Source of the DNA: Scilla litardierei
Lineage: Eukaryota; Streptophyta; Magnoliopsida; Asparagales; Asparagaceae
DNA length: 64,000 bases
Assembly (NCBI GenBank): GCA_030789695.1
Contig: CM061142.1
Span: 49,169,987-49,233,986 of the forward strand
Direction: 5' to 3'
Under the pieces are notes generated by a model. It was not told the DNA's origin. It ran no database searches and worked only from the letters and a program-made list of their open reading frames with translations. A program made the position numbers and the translations under genes. Below, piece after piece: positions 45,163 to 55,448 of the stretch. The first letter of the stretch is position 1, and each line of letters opens with the position of its first letter.

Positions 45163-45712
45163 TGTAGGATCCTGTCAAAACAACGTTAGGATCGATAAAT
45201 GAAGTTGAGACTTACGCTTACGTACGCGGCATGGTAGTCTCGGAACTTCGCCCTCGGATTCGTCACAACGGTCGATACTTCGTCACGGAGGATCGAAGCA
45301 GAGTTTCACCGCCTAAATCTCTAACTAGAAGAGGATTTTAATGGAAGGGAGAAGAAGAACATAAGGATGCCTTATGCAAACTTATGGCATGGAAAAAGTG
45401 TGAATGAATGCCTTACCCTTGGGTCCTATTTATAGGCTTTAGGGGTGGTTATTGTAGGAAATAACCAATTATAAGCTTATTAGCCTATATTAACACATTC
45501 ATTTATCTTCTTCTTTATCCACTTATCAAGTGCCATTTTGCACTTATAAAGTGGCTTTTTCCACTTATCGAGTGGATTTTTCCACTTATCGAGTGGTCCT
45601 TTTCACACGAGAAAAGGTTCCCTTCGTGCACGCCTTCGTGCACGCGACATCTGAGGTCCGTATACCCTCATACATCCCCTCATGGTTGTATTTATGTCGT
45701 CCATATCCAACA
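45163..45712 (-). repeat. 5' LTR of element K (550 bp)
   Basis: It matches 37904-38452 apart from about 10-12 substitutions and a 1-base indel. Ends are TGTAGGATCC and ATATCCAACA. It is followed by the ATGTT duplication. Confidence 0.93.
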
Positions 45713-45717
45713 ATGTT

Positions 45718-45759
45718 TGCTCATCATCAAAACCAAATCCGGGGAATATATACTCAACA
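45718..45759 (-). repeat. 5' LTR of element C, segment 3 of 3
   Basis: The last 42 bases of the LTR (TGCTCATCATCAAAACC.. to ACTCAACA) reappear after element K and end exactly before the second ATGGA. Confidence 0.92.
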
Positions 45760-46185
45760 ATGGAGACCGAGATTGTCACCCTGAGGCGTGCCTTTGACAC
45801 CCTCGCGACCTCGCTCACCATTTTTCAATAGTCTATGGAGCGATACCTCAATGCCATTCTCGACATTCTTAGGCATCAGCGTGCACCCATTGTCATACTT
45901 GCACCAGTCCCTCCTCCCATGCCAGACCCTGTCCCTTCTGTCCTTCCTGCACCACTCATTATGCCCCACTCTCAGGCTTCTGTAGGGCCTGTCACTTCTT
46001 CAGTTGAGTCGGTTGCACCGCAGCTGGAGACTTCTCTTGTCGACATACACGTTCTCACACCTGTCGACACTCCAGCCGTTGCACCTTTGTCTGAGCATGT
46101 TGTCTCTTTCGTTGCCTCACCGGTCGACACACCTGTCGAGCCTTCACCTTCTGTGCTTGATGTTCCTATCTCTGGTCCCCAGTAG
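45760..46185 (+). pseudogene. Element F env-position ORF, second part
   Basis: The frame resumes at the ATGGA copy in the same phase as it was cut at 21929, so the two halves belong to one ORF that was open when C inserted. It contains a short helical stretch (RRAFDTLATSLTIF), a TAG at about 45829, then MERYLNAILDILRHQR and a Pro/Val/Ser-rich tail ending at 46185. The helical stretch before a low-complexity tail is typical of the C-terminal part of this ORF class. No membrane anchor is visible. Confidence 0.75.
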
Positions 46186-47199
46186 TCGGACCTATCACTA
46201 CCTCCAGAGGTGGTGCCGCTGCTTGATCTTCATACTAATTTTGCTCCCGTCACCCCTTATTCATTTTTGTGCCCATCTGTCTCTTCGGGGCCCTGTCCTT
46301 GCATAGCTTTGGGGATGACCATTTTTACACCACCGGTATATATTCCATCATTTTGCATTTGCATACATCCCACCTGCATCATGTCATCATTTGCATCATC
46401 TGCCTGCTTGTTCACCTTTTTGCATATTAGGCATTAGGTCATGCATCTGCACTTCTTTTTTAATTTGCATAGTCTCGCTTTTATTTTTTCTTTATTTACC
46501 ACCCGCCCACCCTAGCCTCATTTTCCTTCTTGCCAGCATGTTCTCAGCAGTGAGGACACTGCTACATTTAGCTTGGGGATGAGCGCTATCGCTTTTATTT
46601 TCATTTTTCTCATTTTCTTCCATTTTACATCTTTTTATTTTTTATTTTTCACCACTTTTTCACCGTTTCACTTTTTTTAGCATCATATTTTCCATGTTTG
46701 GTATGCTTGCATGCTTGCTTTTATTTTATTTTCTCTGCCTTTCTTTTCCTCTTTTGCTAGATATATTCTGAATGATGATATTTCTCTTAGCCTTAGTAGC
46801 CATCACGATGCTTATTACTTTTGCCATGCTACTTAGAGTATTTTAGTGTCTTACTATTTATATGCTTGCATATATATTCTGTTGACGATCTCTCTATATG
46901 AATACATGAAAATAATTGAAACTGAATGTATGCAGTAGTATTTAGTATGCTCATGTTGGATATGCACCGAGATTCACGCATCATTAGAATATTTGAAGCA
47001 TCTGCCTTGTTATCTTTTTCACTTCTTATTGCATGCCTTCTATTATTGTGTGTCTTACCGCATGACTTCATTATTCATTGAAATAAATGAAAATATCCGT
47101 GCTTGCTTATGAGTTTAGTTGGAGTATTATCTTATTGAACCATTGTGCACATCTTATGAGTGAACCGTGTGCTATTATCTCTCCTTTCACTCTTTTCTC
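46186..47199 (+). other. 3' sequence of element F (non-coding)
   Basis: Two copies of a TAGCTTTGGGGATGA / TAGCTTGGGGATGAG motif (about 46304 and 46570) occur, the second preceded by GTGAGGACACTGC. A GAGGACA..AGTTTGGGG block before the 3' end is usual in Athila-type elements. The rest is T-rich and non-coding. No 3' LTR follows; the sequence changes to element H near 47190. Confidence 0.6.
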
Positions 47200-47204
47200 C
47201 TTTG

Positions 47205-47400
47205 GTGGGGGGAGGGAGGGACTTACGACGAGGCGCCACCCCCCTTCGGGCGGGAGTTCGACTGCGGCGAGGAGCCGCCCCCCCTTCAGGGGGTTCGTCT
47301 GCGGCGACTGGGGGGGTTCGACTGCGACGAACCTCTGCCCCCTTCGGGGGGGTTCGTCTGCAACGACAGCGACCCCCCTCGCTTTAGGCGAGGGGGGATA
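47205..47400. repeat. GC hairpin array in the element H leader
   Basis: Short perfect stems close on four-base loops, for example CCCCC-CGAA-GGGGG and CCCC-TGAA-GGGG on the minus strand. They are separated by GTTCGTCTGCGGCGA-type spacers (plus strand). A related array occurs at the matching place in element I. Confidence 0.82.
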
Positions 47401-47761
47401 CACAAGAGGGGACGGGCAGGGGGATGTGGGCAAGAATAGGATTAAAACCCCTATTATTCTCTTATTTTTCGGATTTAAAACATTTTAAAAACATGATTTT
47501 TGGGCGATTAGTCCAGATTCCACTTCGATCTTGCGAGATCTATGGAAAATACTATCATACGTATGATAAAAACGACATTTTTAGCGAGATTTACCTCTGT
47601 ATCCATCCTCCGGATATAGAGACGGTTGAACGAAGCCTACGCGAATGACAACGCTCGTTTGATGAAGCTTGACGCCATGCGCGTGGATCTCCCACCTTTC
47701 TTCTCTTTTGCAATGATCGATTTTGTGTGGAAAATTTGTTTAGAGGCTCATGCTGATAATG

Positions 47762-47915
47762 TGTTATGAATCAACATCTAGGAAGGAACCCACACCTCTT
47801 TATTTATAGCCTGTAGATGAGCGTATACAGATAAGATACATTAGATACGGTCTTATCTATAAGATAAGCTGTGCTCTCAACCGACTAACCAACTAGGTAT
47901 AATCCCTTCACAACA
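47762..47915 (-). repeat. LTR of element H (154 bp)
   Basis: It runs from TGTTATGAATCAAC to TTCACAACA on the plus strand. On the minus strand a TATAAATAAAG box precedes GTTCCTTCC and GATTCATAACA, exactly as in the element I LTR. The adjacent minus-strand bases CATTATCAGCATGAG match the CGTTATCAGCACG primer-site region seen in G and I. Confidence 0.82.
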
Positions 47916-48099
47916 AGTCCGATTAATATTTAACAAGATTTGGGTTAAATTTTGGATGAAACCAGATACTTTCTTGAAAGGCAGAAATCTCTCTCCCAAA
48001 TGGCATGGATAAAACGATGGGAAAAGTTAAGTGAAACTCTTTTTTATGTAATTGAATAAATTTGGAGGACCGAATTGTAATAACCTAATTTTTGGATGC
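47916..48099. other. Unassigned sequence between H and the Mutator-like element
   Basis: AT-rich, with no frame or repeat recognised. Its last nine bases form the left target duplication of element M. Confidence 0.5.
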
Positions 48100-48557
48100 A
48101 AAATGTTTGGGAATTGCTATTAGAACAGGCCAAACTGCCGAGTTTACAGACAGCCAAAATTCTTATGTAGTGCACAGACCTAAATAACAATTTTGCTGAG
48201 TTCACAGACCAGGTTTGACAAAAATACCCATTATTAGGGTTTAAAGACTCCAGACTGAATAAGCCCGTCTCCTCAATGATCAGAATATTAGGGTCTAAAA
48301 TACCAATTGCTGATCTCGCTCCTCGGTGATCTCGCTAGTGAGGCCCGTCTCCTCAATGATCTCGCTGGTGGTGACGCCACCACTACCTCTATATCCCTTC
48401 TCTCTCGGCGGCCACCACTCACTCTCGTTCCTCTTTCCCCAGCGAACCCCTAAATTCTCATCCTCTATTCTCTATCTCCCCGTCACCAGAAACCTAACGG
48501 TGTCTCACCTCTCTCCGTTGTGCCCCCTGCACGCGGTGGTGGAGTTGGCAACTCTTC

Positions 48558-48655
48558 CGGCCGATGAGCTCCTCGACATCTCGAATCTTGAGATATCGGA
48601 GCAGATTGTGTCTGCTCTTTCTTGCCAAGGAATCGCCGAGCTTTTCCCCATTCAG
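48558..48655 (+). pseudogene. Captured DEAD-box RNA helicase exon fragment (Q-motif)
   Basis: The text ADELLDISNLEISEQIVSAL followed by CQGIAELFPIQ reproduces the N-terminal Q-motif region of DEAD-box helicases, especially plant organellar types (GI..LFPIQ). It ends exactly at CAG/GTAAGG, a consensus splice donor. The normal next segment (the Walker-A GTGKT motif) does not follow; intron-like sequence does. A Ser/Pro/Leu-rich upstream part in the same frame (from about 48338) may be the original exon 1 or UTR. It fits a transduplicated gene fragment inside a MULE. Identity to a named helicase is not established. Confidence 0.65.
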
Positions 48656-49195
48656 GTAAGGAACACATGTTTTCTTTTTTGTTTTGAGATACTTATTGCA
48701 GTCGTGAATTTAAGGAACTTATGTTTAAATGAACCGGTGGCTGAGACTTTGTGGGAGATGTTCGATCTAACACTAAAATTTGGAACTTAAATTTATAGAC
48801 TTGTTGGACTAACCCTAGTTCTTGTTATTTTTGAGTTGCATTTATCTATTTACTATTCTGCCAATACTGGGATCTAATTGGTCTATTCGAGAATGTACTG
48901 TTGTAGGTTTTTTCGTTCATGTTGTTGTATCAACGGTTGATAATAAATCAGTATTTTGTGTATTTATACAGTAATGTATCTTTTCGTTCATGTTGTACAT
49001 TTTCAGTATGCAGGACATGTAGGTGTTGAGAATTTAGTTCGAATTCGTTGCCAAAGCTAGAAGAAGGATATTACATACATAGAGAATGCAATTTTCATAT
49101 GGAGGGTGTTCTATCTCCATTTATAGAAGATGATGAAAATGGAAAGGTATGAAATAAATAATATTTAATATTTTGTAAATGAAATTCATACATGT

Positions 49196-51137
49196 ATGTT
49201 AAGTGTTGATGGTAAATGTAAATTGTACGATACCGTCTTAAGCAGTGTATGTAGCGTTGGGGCAGAGTGCAATATAGATTTTACTGCACAGTTGACTATC
49301 ACAACCATATTTCAAAGTAGAGATGAACTATTACAATGGATAAAGAACACCGGTAGTGAAAATGGGCTGGTGATTGTGAAAAGGCAACGAATATGACAAC
49401 TAGGGGTGGTAGACTCCCACATATGTATTTTGCGTGCGAAAGAAGTGTGATATATCGTGGCAACAATTTTAGTAGTGAGAAAAAGACGAAGAAGAAGACC
49501 GGAAGCAAGAAATGTGGTTGTTCGTTTTCTTTGAAGGCGAAGATGGTTGGCAATAAGGATGAGTGGAATGTAACAGTCTTGTGTGGGGTGCACAACCACC
49601 CACCTGCAACTTACCTCGAGGGACATTCATATGCGGGGAGATTACAGTGCTCGGAGATGGAAACATTGGTAGAATTGTGGCAAAGTCTTGTGAAGCCAAG
49701 AGAAATTTTAAGAATATTGAAGAAACGGGATAAGTATAATGTTACAACGATTAAAACAATTTACAATGCAAGACAGAAGCTAAAAGGTTGTGGAGATGGC
49801 CGGGCGATCTCAAATGCAACAACTCATGAAGGGCTTGATGGAGAAGCAGTACATTGAATTTCATACTTCTGATGCAGAGACATCATGTGTTAGGAATTTG
49901 TTTTGGGCACATCGACTTCAGTTGATATATTACGTGCATTTCCTGATATTATGATAATGGATTGCACATATAAGACAAACAGATACCGGCTTCCATTGTT
50001 AAATATTGTCGGCGTGACATCGACTGAAATGACATTCAGTATCGCATTTTGTTACTTGGAGGCTGAACGGGAAGATTGCTATACATGTGCATTAGAGCAG
50101 TTGAGATATTTGCTTGTGGGATTCACGATGCCTAGAATAATTTTGACAGATAGAGAGCAAGCTCTTATTAATACCATCACCAAAGTATTTTCCTCCACGA
50201 AGAATCAATTATGTAGATGACATATTGCAAGGAATGTAGTGGCGAATTGCAAGAAATTTATTGAAGTCAAAGAAAATTGGGATGGATTCCTATCAAGCTA
50301 GAGTTTATTGGTACTAGCACGTAAGAGGAGGAGTATGGGAAAAAACTCAGTGAATTTGAGAAAAACTTTATTGCTTACCCACAGGCTATAAGCTATGAGA
50401 AGAATTCATGGTTGCACAAGCACAAGGAGAGGTTTGTTTCGGCTTGGACCGATACAAATGTGCATTTTTGGTAATGTAACAACCAATAGAGCAGAGAGTT
50501 CGCATGCAAAACTTTAAAAGCACTTGGGATCATCGGCATGCAGTTTTGCAACATCATGGTCTATTATGCATTCTTTGCTAGAGCTGTAGCATGCAGAGAT
50601 ACATGCATCTTTTGAGAAATCAAAGAGATGTGTGCTGCACGACATGAAGGGCCACTTATACATGGAGCTGAATGGGTTTATGGCTATGAATGCAATGAAA
50701 AAATTATGGATCAAGCAGCACAGTATGAGATAATTGGCACCGACCCAGAATTATGTGATTATCTAGCTTGACGCATTTATGGATTGCCATGTGCACATGA
50801 GATCGAAGAATACAAAAAGGAAAACCGTCCCATTCCCTTAGCATCCATCCATTCGTATTGGAAGAAGCTAGACATTGCACCCATAAAGGAAGTGATCGAA
50901 GAGGATGTGCTGATAAAGGAGGAGTTGGATTGGGTATACAAGAAATACAAGGCCCTGGATGGTTCTAGTAAGCGGCAGATGCTAATAAAGCTGAAGGAGA
51001 TATCCACCCCAATGACCACTTTTCTTATCGAGCAGAGGTTTCGAGCCAAAGGTAAAGGTAAATGTGAGGGGGAGGCCAAAATAGAAAAAGGAGGAGAATA
51101 TGAATACATCCACCAAGCAGGAGCCTTCTCACTTTGA
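49196..51137 (+). pseudogene. Element M transposase (FAR1 DNA-binding, MULE core, SWIM finger), decayed
   Basis: Consecutive pieces in order: a FAR1-like DNA-binding region (CGCSFSLKAKMVG..WNVTVLCGVHNHPP, 49393-49857); the MULE transposase core (IMIMDCTYKTNRYRLPLL with the first Asp, then IILTDREQALINT with the second, 49903-50220); several frames with stops; and a SWIM zinc-finger remnant reading YGLPCAHEIEEYKKENRPIP at about 50780, where one expected Cys is lost. The protein would have bound the terminal repeats and cut DNA. At least four stops or frameshifts inactivate it. Confidence 0.88.
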
Positions 51138-51874
51138 GCATGCATTATCTACTAAAGGTACTTGCCCTACTCCGTGTGAAGGCTCTTCATCCAACGTTTT
51201 CTTGGTAAAACCACCACGTCGAGAGAAGGAAAGGGTGTACTGGTCCCATTCGGCTTCATCATCATCACCATTCATTGATAACTTTCCTGAAGGTATCAGG
51301 CCATATGTACAACTTGTCAAGGATGTCAAGGCCGATGGAAAATGTGGGTACATGGCAGTTGCAGGTCTACTTGGCACAGGGGAGGACAACTGGAGGAAGG
51401 TACAAATGGATTTGATGACAGAGTTGAATAAATTTAAGGACGAGTACATCAGAATTCTTAGTGTCGAAGAGGTAGCACATCATGATGTGACATTGTCATA
51501 TATGGATGATTACCCCCCGTACAGTTGTTGGATGACCATGCCAGATATCGGCTATGTTATAGCATCCTTTTATAACTGCATACTGCATTATCTATCCAAC
51601 AAAATGTATCTTACATTTTTGCCTTTTAGGACGGAGCCCGTGCCATTACCTCTCCATCTACAATCACTATTGGGTATGTTAATGATAATCACTTTGTCGA
51701 GGTATATCTTATGGATGGAAGCCCTATACCACCAGTTGCGTCATCTTGGGAACAAAACCATCACCCCTGGGCAAACGGATCGGATGAAGCTTATGGAAAA
51801 AGTGTGAAGAAATTCAGGGATATAGTAAGCAAAGATGTGGCTACAAGAGATAGAATCGTTATTGACGATAATTG
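51138..51874 (+). pseudogene. OTU-like cysteine protease segment of the MULE protein
   Basis: Directly downstream of, and overlapping, the transposase C-terminus. DGKCGYMAVAGLLG (about 51338-51380) is the OTU Asp/Cys motif with the nucleophile Cys. Later comes the DIGYVIASFYNCILHYLS segment, and in a shifted frame DNHFVEVYL with the expected catalytic His (51690-51692). The frameshift lies between about 51630 and 51660. OTU domains fused to FAR1/SWIM transposases are known in plant MULEs. The terminal stop is TGA at 51872-51874. Confidence 0.8.
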
Positions 51875-52439
51875 AAGGGTATGCACATATTACAAATCAA
51901 TTCATCCTTTGTCTCCCTGCAATTTTCATGTTTATTCATACATGGCATTACTGCATTTTCTTAACTATAATATTGCTTGTATGTTCAGGCATGTGCGCAT
52001 CCACATGTGCACTTTTCACTTGATATGGAGTTTGTTCCGAAGCTGTATTATAGCTAAAAAATAGGCGGTCTGTTCCAATAGCAGTTTGGTTATACTTCCA
52101 TTTTAGTGATTTTCATGGTGAGATACTTACCAACCAATGTATTTCCAAGCACATACCAAGTGGAATATTAGGCAAACTGCTTATTGTATTGTTGTAGGAA
52201 TCTTACCCATTGTTAGCCTGCAGTTGCATTAAAAATATTTAAAACACACAAGCATCTATGTAGCACAAATACTCATATCGTGCAGCTATGTTGTGTCGGA
52301 AACGTGTCCGATACGCGTGTCATACATACATGTCTTATGTATTTAGAAATTGTGGCATGTGGAATAACCATATTCGTTGCAGTTACGGTTGCAGAACCTT
52401 GATTTTTACAACTTTATCAATACATTTACTATTAGTCAG
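51875..52439 (+). other. Non-coding interior of the MULE
   Basis: AT-rich sequence with a GTGTCCGATACGCGTGTC stretch near 52305. It may include intron sequence of the captured PLAC8 gene, since a TTAGTCAG acceptor-like site ends it. No domain was seen. Confidence 0.4.
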
Positions 52440-53052
52440 AATCTATACTCTTATGGGTGCAGCCCATTCACACAAGTGGTCGTCTGGACTCTGTAGTTGT
52501 GGAGGAAGTTTGGGCACTTGTAAGTTATTCCACTCATTCATCTTTGTATTAGCGCATCTCAGTATGCAGACAGAATATTACACCGTCAATCTTGATAGAA
52601 CAAGGAAACACATTAATACATGTAGTCATGTAAAACAATTGTCATTCAAATGAATAGGGATTTGATCGTCACTTGCAAATGTCAGATGATCTATGTTATT
52701 AAGTAATCTGAGAATATTACAGCACTAAGATTGCATGCAACTTGATTTGTGGTGAAATATGGAAACAATTGTTATTGACTCTCATTTTATGATTGCAGTT
52801 TGCATGACATGTTGGCTCCATTGTGTCTCATTTGGAAGAAATGCAGAAATAATAGATGAAGGTCGAACTTGTAAGTACAATGACAGCCTACACCATTTTA
52901 TAGTGTCTTTATGTGAAATATTATTGAAGGTAAAAGCTTCACATAATGCAATAGTAATGGTATGTGATAAATTAAATTGCTTAATTATATTGTTATTAAC
53001 AGATTTCATAACGTGATCTGTTGTCTGTCTGTAGCATGTTGCGCTCATTGAT
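52440..53052 (+). pseudogene. Captured PLAC8-domain gene fragment with introns
   Basis: Two exons with consensus borders are visible. Exon 52440-52519 encodes HKWSSGLCSCGGSLGT and ends at GTAAGT. Exon 52799-52870 follows TTGCAG, encodes CMTCWLHCVSFGRNAEIIDE and ends at another GTAAGT. Both fit one reading phase. Together they match the Cys-rich N-terminal half of the PLAC8 domain of plant PCR/cell-number-regulator proteins (W[ST][ST]GLC.C then C[VI][TS]FG..AEI.D.G). A third exon may start at 53035 but meets a stop at once. It is transduplicated host sequence, not a transposition gene. Confidence 0.72.
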
Positions 53053-53107
53053 GCGTTTATGGACTTCTATCAACAGTGCAGTGTCATTGGATATACTCAT
53101 TGTCTCA

Positions 53108-53330
53108 GCTTGCTGGGCTTGTGAAGGATAGCCAGCTTGCTGATGGGCATGCGACGGATACCCACCCTGCTGGGCTTGTGGACGATACCCACCCTGTCGG
53201 ACATGTAGAGGATAGCCGGCTTGCGGGGGATGACCAACCTGATGGGCTTGTGGAGGATATCCAACCCACTGGACTTGTGGAGGTGACGAAATGGGCAGCT
53301 CATATTCAGTTATTTTTCTCGGACAAAGCC
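53108..53330 (-). pseudogene. Minus-strand GYPPQ-repeat coding remnant
   Basis: On the minus strand one open frame reads repeated GYPPQAHQ, GHPPQAGYP, GGYRPQAQQ and GGYPSHAHQ units, then SNDTALLIEVHKRI. Such XYPPX-type repeats occur in several plant protein families. The strand is opposite to the PLAC8 exons just upstream, suggesting a separate or inverted capture. The plus strand gives only an irregular repeat. The donor gene is not identified. Confidence 0.5.
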
Positions 53331-54431
53331 ATCATGCCTGATGTTATGAGGAGATGCACATATATCATCATAGGTATGTCCTACAGATGTTATAGATGAA
53401 AATCAACATTCGGCAAGCAGTAACTTGTATAATCGATTCTTTTTTTTTGGAATGAGTTGAATTATTAGTCCTTGTTACATTCTTTTGTTCTTTCGCAGTG
53501 AAAGCAACTTCTGTGAATAGAGGCACTTGTTGATGCTAATATACCGACATATAGTCTTGTGTTATGTACTTGTGATGGATGGGTACTGAAATTTTAATGC
53601 ATTGATGTGGTTATGCTATGAATTAACAACAGAAATCAATCATCTAGAATCCCTTCTCGTCAGAATGCCAAACAACAAGGCGTAACACAACCACCAGCTT
53701 CACGACTATTATCACCAAATCGCACAACTGTGCTGGTGATGATCCAGATTCTCGATCTTGATACACAAATACAGGAAACACCCAAGCCACCCAAGCAGGC
53801 TTCGACCATCCATGAACACATTGCACACTGCACCTTCCTGCATTCAGATCAAAAATTTCCAATTGTGCTATTTCCAGCTAAATATACTCGAGCCCTACGT
53901 GCTCATATCCCTACTGCTGGCAGTGGTACATAACATTGCGGCCCTAAGAACAATACTGTCACCCAATGTGGCTCCTGGCTTGGACTTGGGTTTGGATGAG
54001 GCCACCACAAGTTGAATGTTAGCACTTTGAGGTGGAACCACAAGCTTTTTTTGACATTGAAGGGGTTGTAGCGACTTGCAGAGTTGCAACCTCTCATGGG
54101 TTCAAGCCTTTGCTTGATTCTTAGGGGGTGCTCGTGGGTTCAAGCTCAACACCCCTGGCATCATGAAATGTAGGACCTCGTCTAGAGGTGGAGGAGAGAC
54201 TCCAGAGGCGGAGGAAGTCGTTGGAGGAGGTGAGGAGGCAAGATGCGGAGTTGGGCTGGAACATGAAGTCTGTGCACCCATTGAAAATGTATGTAAACTC
54301 AGCAATTCTAAGGGCTTTTTGGGGTTTTTTAAAAAGATATATTAAAGGGTAGGTTTGGTATTTTTTGAAAAATTAAGTGGTATGTGAACTAAGCAAAAAA
54401 GTATGTCCCAATAACAATTCCCACAATGTTT

Positions 54432-54694
54432 AGCGTGATTCTGTTTAAATATATTAATAAATTTGGATGATAAAATCATAACTAACCTGATCTAGGGGCT
54501 TGTTTAAAAACAAAAATATTTATAAGGAACCAATATCTTAAAAACCCAATGATTAAATAAAAATAAAACTTTGTGGTTCTTAAAAACTCGTATCTAAATA
54601 TGCCAGTTGTAGTTGCATGAAAAAGGTAAATAAACTTACAACAATGATGCCCGCATTAAAAATGCTCCCTTGGTTGTTGAATGAAAATGACTTA
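54432..54694. other. Unassigned sequence between MULE and hAT-like element
   Basis: AT-rich, with no frame or repeat recognised. It is continuous with the left flank of the MULE if the 9-bp duplication is removed. Confidence 0.5.
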
Positions 54695-54702
54695 ATTATT
54701 CC

Positions 54703-55448
54703 TAGGGCTATTGACGAACGAGCTTGAATGAGCTTGAATAGGGAGCTTGGTTTTGTTCATGAACAAAATCCATGTTCAAGCTCTGTTCGTTTACTAACCG
54801 AGCTCTAAAAACCTGTTCAAGCTTGTTCGTTAAGCTTACCGAACGAACGTAAATGAACGTAAACGAACATTTACCGAGCTTGTTCACGAGTAGTTAATCG
54901 AATGTTCTGTTCGTTAACAAGACTTATTGAGCTTTTTCGTGAACATGTTCGTGACCACACAATCAATTTTGTTCATAAACATATTTTCTATCAAACAAAC
55001 GAACGTCAATTTTTTAATTAGGAATAATAATATTTAAACATAATTGTCAATGACTAAATCAATTAAATAAAATGATTATATATTTGCATGGCAAAAACAA
55101 ATAAATCCAGCATAATAGCTCCATAGTTTCCATTACAAGCATCCATTTCAGGCATAATAAAAAAATATAGTATTTGTCTAAATTTACTATTTTCGGTACA
55201 TGTTCATTCACGAATACTTAACGAGCTTGTTCATGAACATAACTTAACGAGCATGTTCACGAACACTTAACGAGATTGTTCATGAACATAAATGAACGAA
55301 CACAGTGTTCAAGCTCTGTTCGTTTACTAACCGAGCTCTAAAAATCTGTTCAAGCTTGTTCATTAAGCTTCCTAAACGAACGTAAACGAACATGTACCGA
55401 GCTTGTTCACGAGTAGTTCGTCGAACGTTCTGTTCGTCAACAGCCCTA
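54703..55448. mobile_element. hAT-like non-autonomous element (746 bp)
   Basis: The termini TAGGGCTATTGACGAAC and (complement) TAGGGCTGTTGACGAAC are inverted repeats. The 8-bp flank ATTATTCC is repeated exactly (54695-54702, 55449-55456), the length expected for hAT elements. The interior is built of GTTCGTGAACA-like words and contains a direct repeat of about 140 bp (54771-54921 and 55309-55442). No transposase is present. Confidence 0.85.

Larger units (their letters stand above)
37904..45712 (-). mobile_element. Element K: Ty1/copia retrotransposon with both LTRs
   Basis: 7809 bp, with LTRs 37904-38452 and 45163-45712, a 5-bp duplication ATGTT (37899-37903, 45713-45717), primer site 45149-45161, and a gag-pol region on the minus strand. 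The two LTRs differ at roughly 10-12 positions that I could count (about 2%), so it is fairly young. It is nevertheless defective: a frameshift in integrase, a stop before the YVDD box, and most of RNase H deleted. Confidence 0.93.
21930..45759 (-). mobile_element. Element C: gag-only Sirevirus-like Copia element hosting J and K
   Basis: Bounded by TGTTG..CAACA ends and a 5-bp ATGGA duplication. Without the inserted J and K the element is about 6.9 kb: 1700-bp left LTR, 3.5-kb interior, 1728-bp right LTR. On the minus strand the order is LTR, primer site, one intact gag ORF, about 1.1 kb of non-coding DNA, polypurine tracts, LTR. Protease, integrase, RT and RNase H are absent, so it is non-autonomous. 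It interrupts the env-position ORF of element F. Confidence 0.92.
15700..47190 (+). mobile_element. Element F: Athila-like Gypsy element lacking pol, split by the C/J/K nest
   Basis: The plus-strand order is primer site, gag-protease (15851-18345), the end-of-pol motif GGGAGGCAACC (18558-18568) without any RT/RNase H/integrase, a spacer with a palindromic array, a (TC)n tract, and an env-position ORF interrupted at 21929 and resumed at 45760. Element C occupies 21930-45759. Beyond about 46190 only AT-rich 3' sequence is seen, and it stops near 47190 where element H begins. No 3' LTR was found. Confidence 0.8.
47200..47915 (-). mobile_element. Element H: 5' end of a short-LTR Copia element (truncated)
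   Basis: On the minus strand: LTR (47915 to 47762), primer-site junction, then about 560 bp of leader ending in a GC hairpin array. The first 300 bases of leader align well with element I at 63412-63720 (for example GGAGATCCACGCGC, GTAGGCTTCGTTCAACCGTC and GATCTCGCAAGATCGA, allowing mismatches). Everything beyond the hairpin array is missing, so only the 5' end survives. Confidence 0.78.
48109..54422 (+). mobile_element. Element M: Mutator-like element (MULE) with captured gene fragments
   Basis: The termini GGGAATTGCTATTAGAACA and (complement) GGGAATTGTTATTGGGACA are inverted repeats whose similarity extends inward through TTTTGCTGAGTTCACAGACC. Flanks are AAAATGTTT (48100-48108) and ACAATGTTT (54423-54431), an 8/9 match expected for the 9-bp MULE duplication. 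Inside are a decayed FAR1-type transposase, an OTU-like segment, and host-like exons (DEAD-box helicase, PLAC8 domain). The number of stops shows that it is old. Confidence 0.88.

Noticed and set aside
20299..46185. Calling the F second ORF a true envelope gene
   Set aside because: No signal peptide, cleavage site or membrane anchor was found; only its position and Athila-ORF resemblance support the name.
47087..47488. Plus-strand Gly/Arg-rich frame of 133 codons
   Set aside because: Spans the GC hairpin array of the H leader and the unrelated F tail; it crosses an element boundary.
52290..52330. GTGTCCGATACGCGTGTC stretch as a regulatory palindrome
   Set aside because: Imperfect and isolated; similar low-complexity words are common in plant repeats and nothing links it to a gene.
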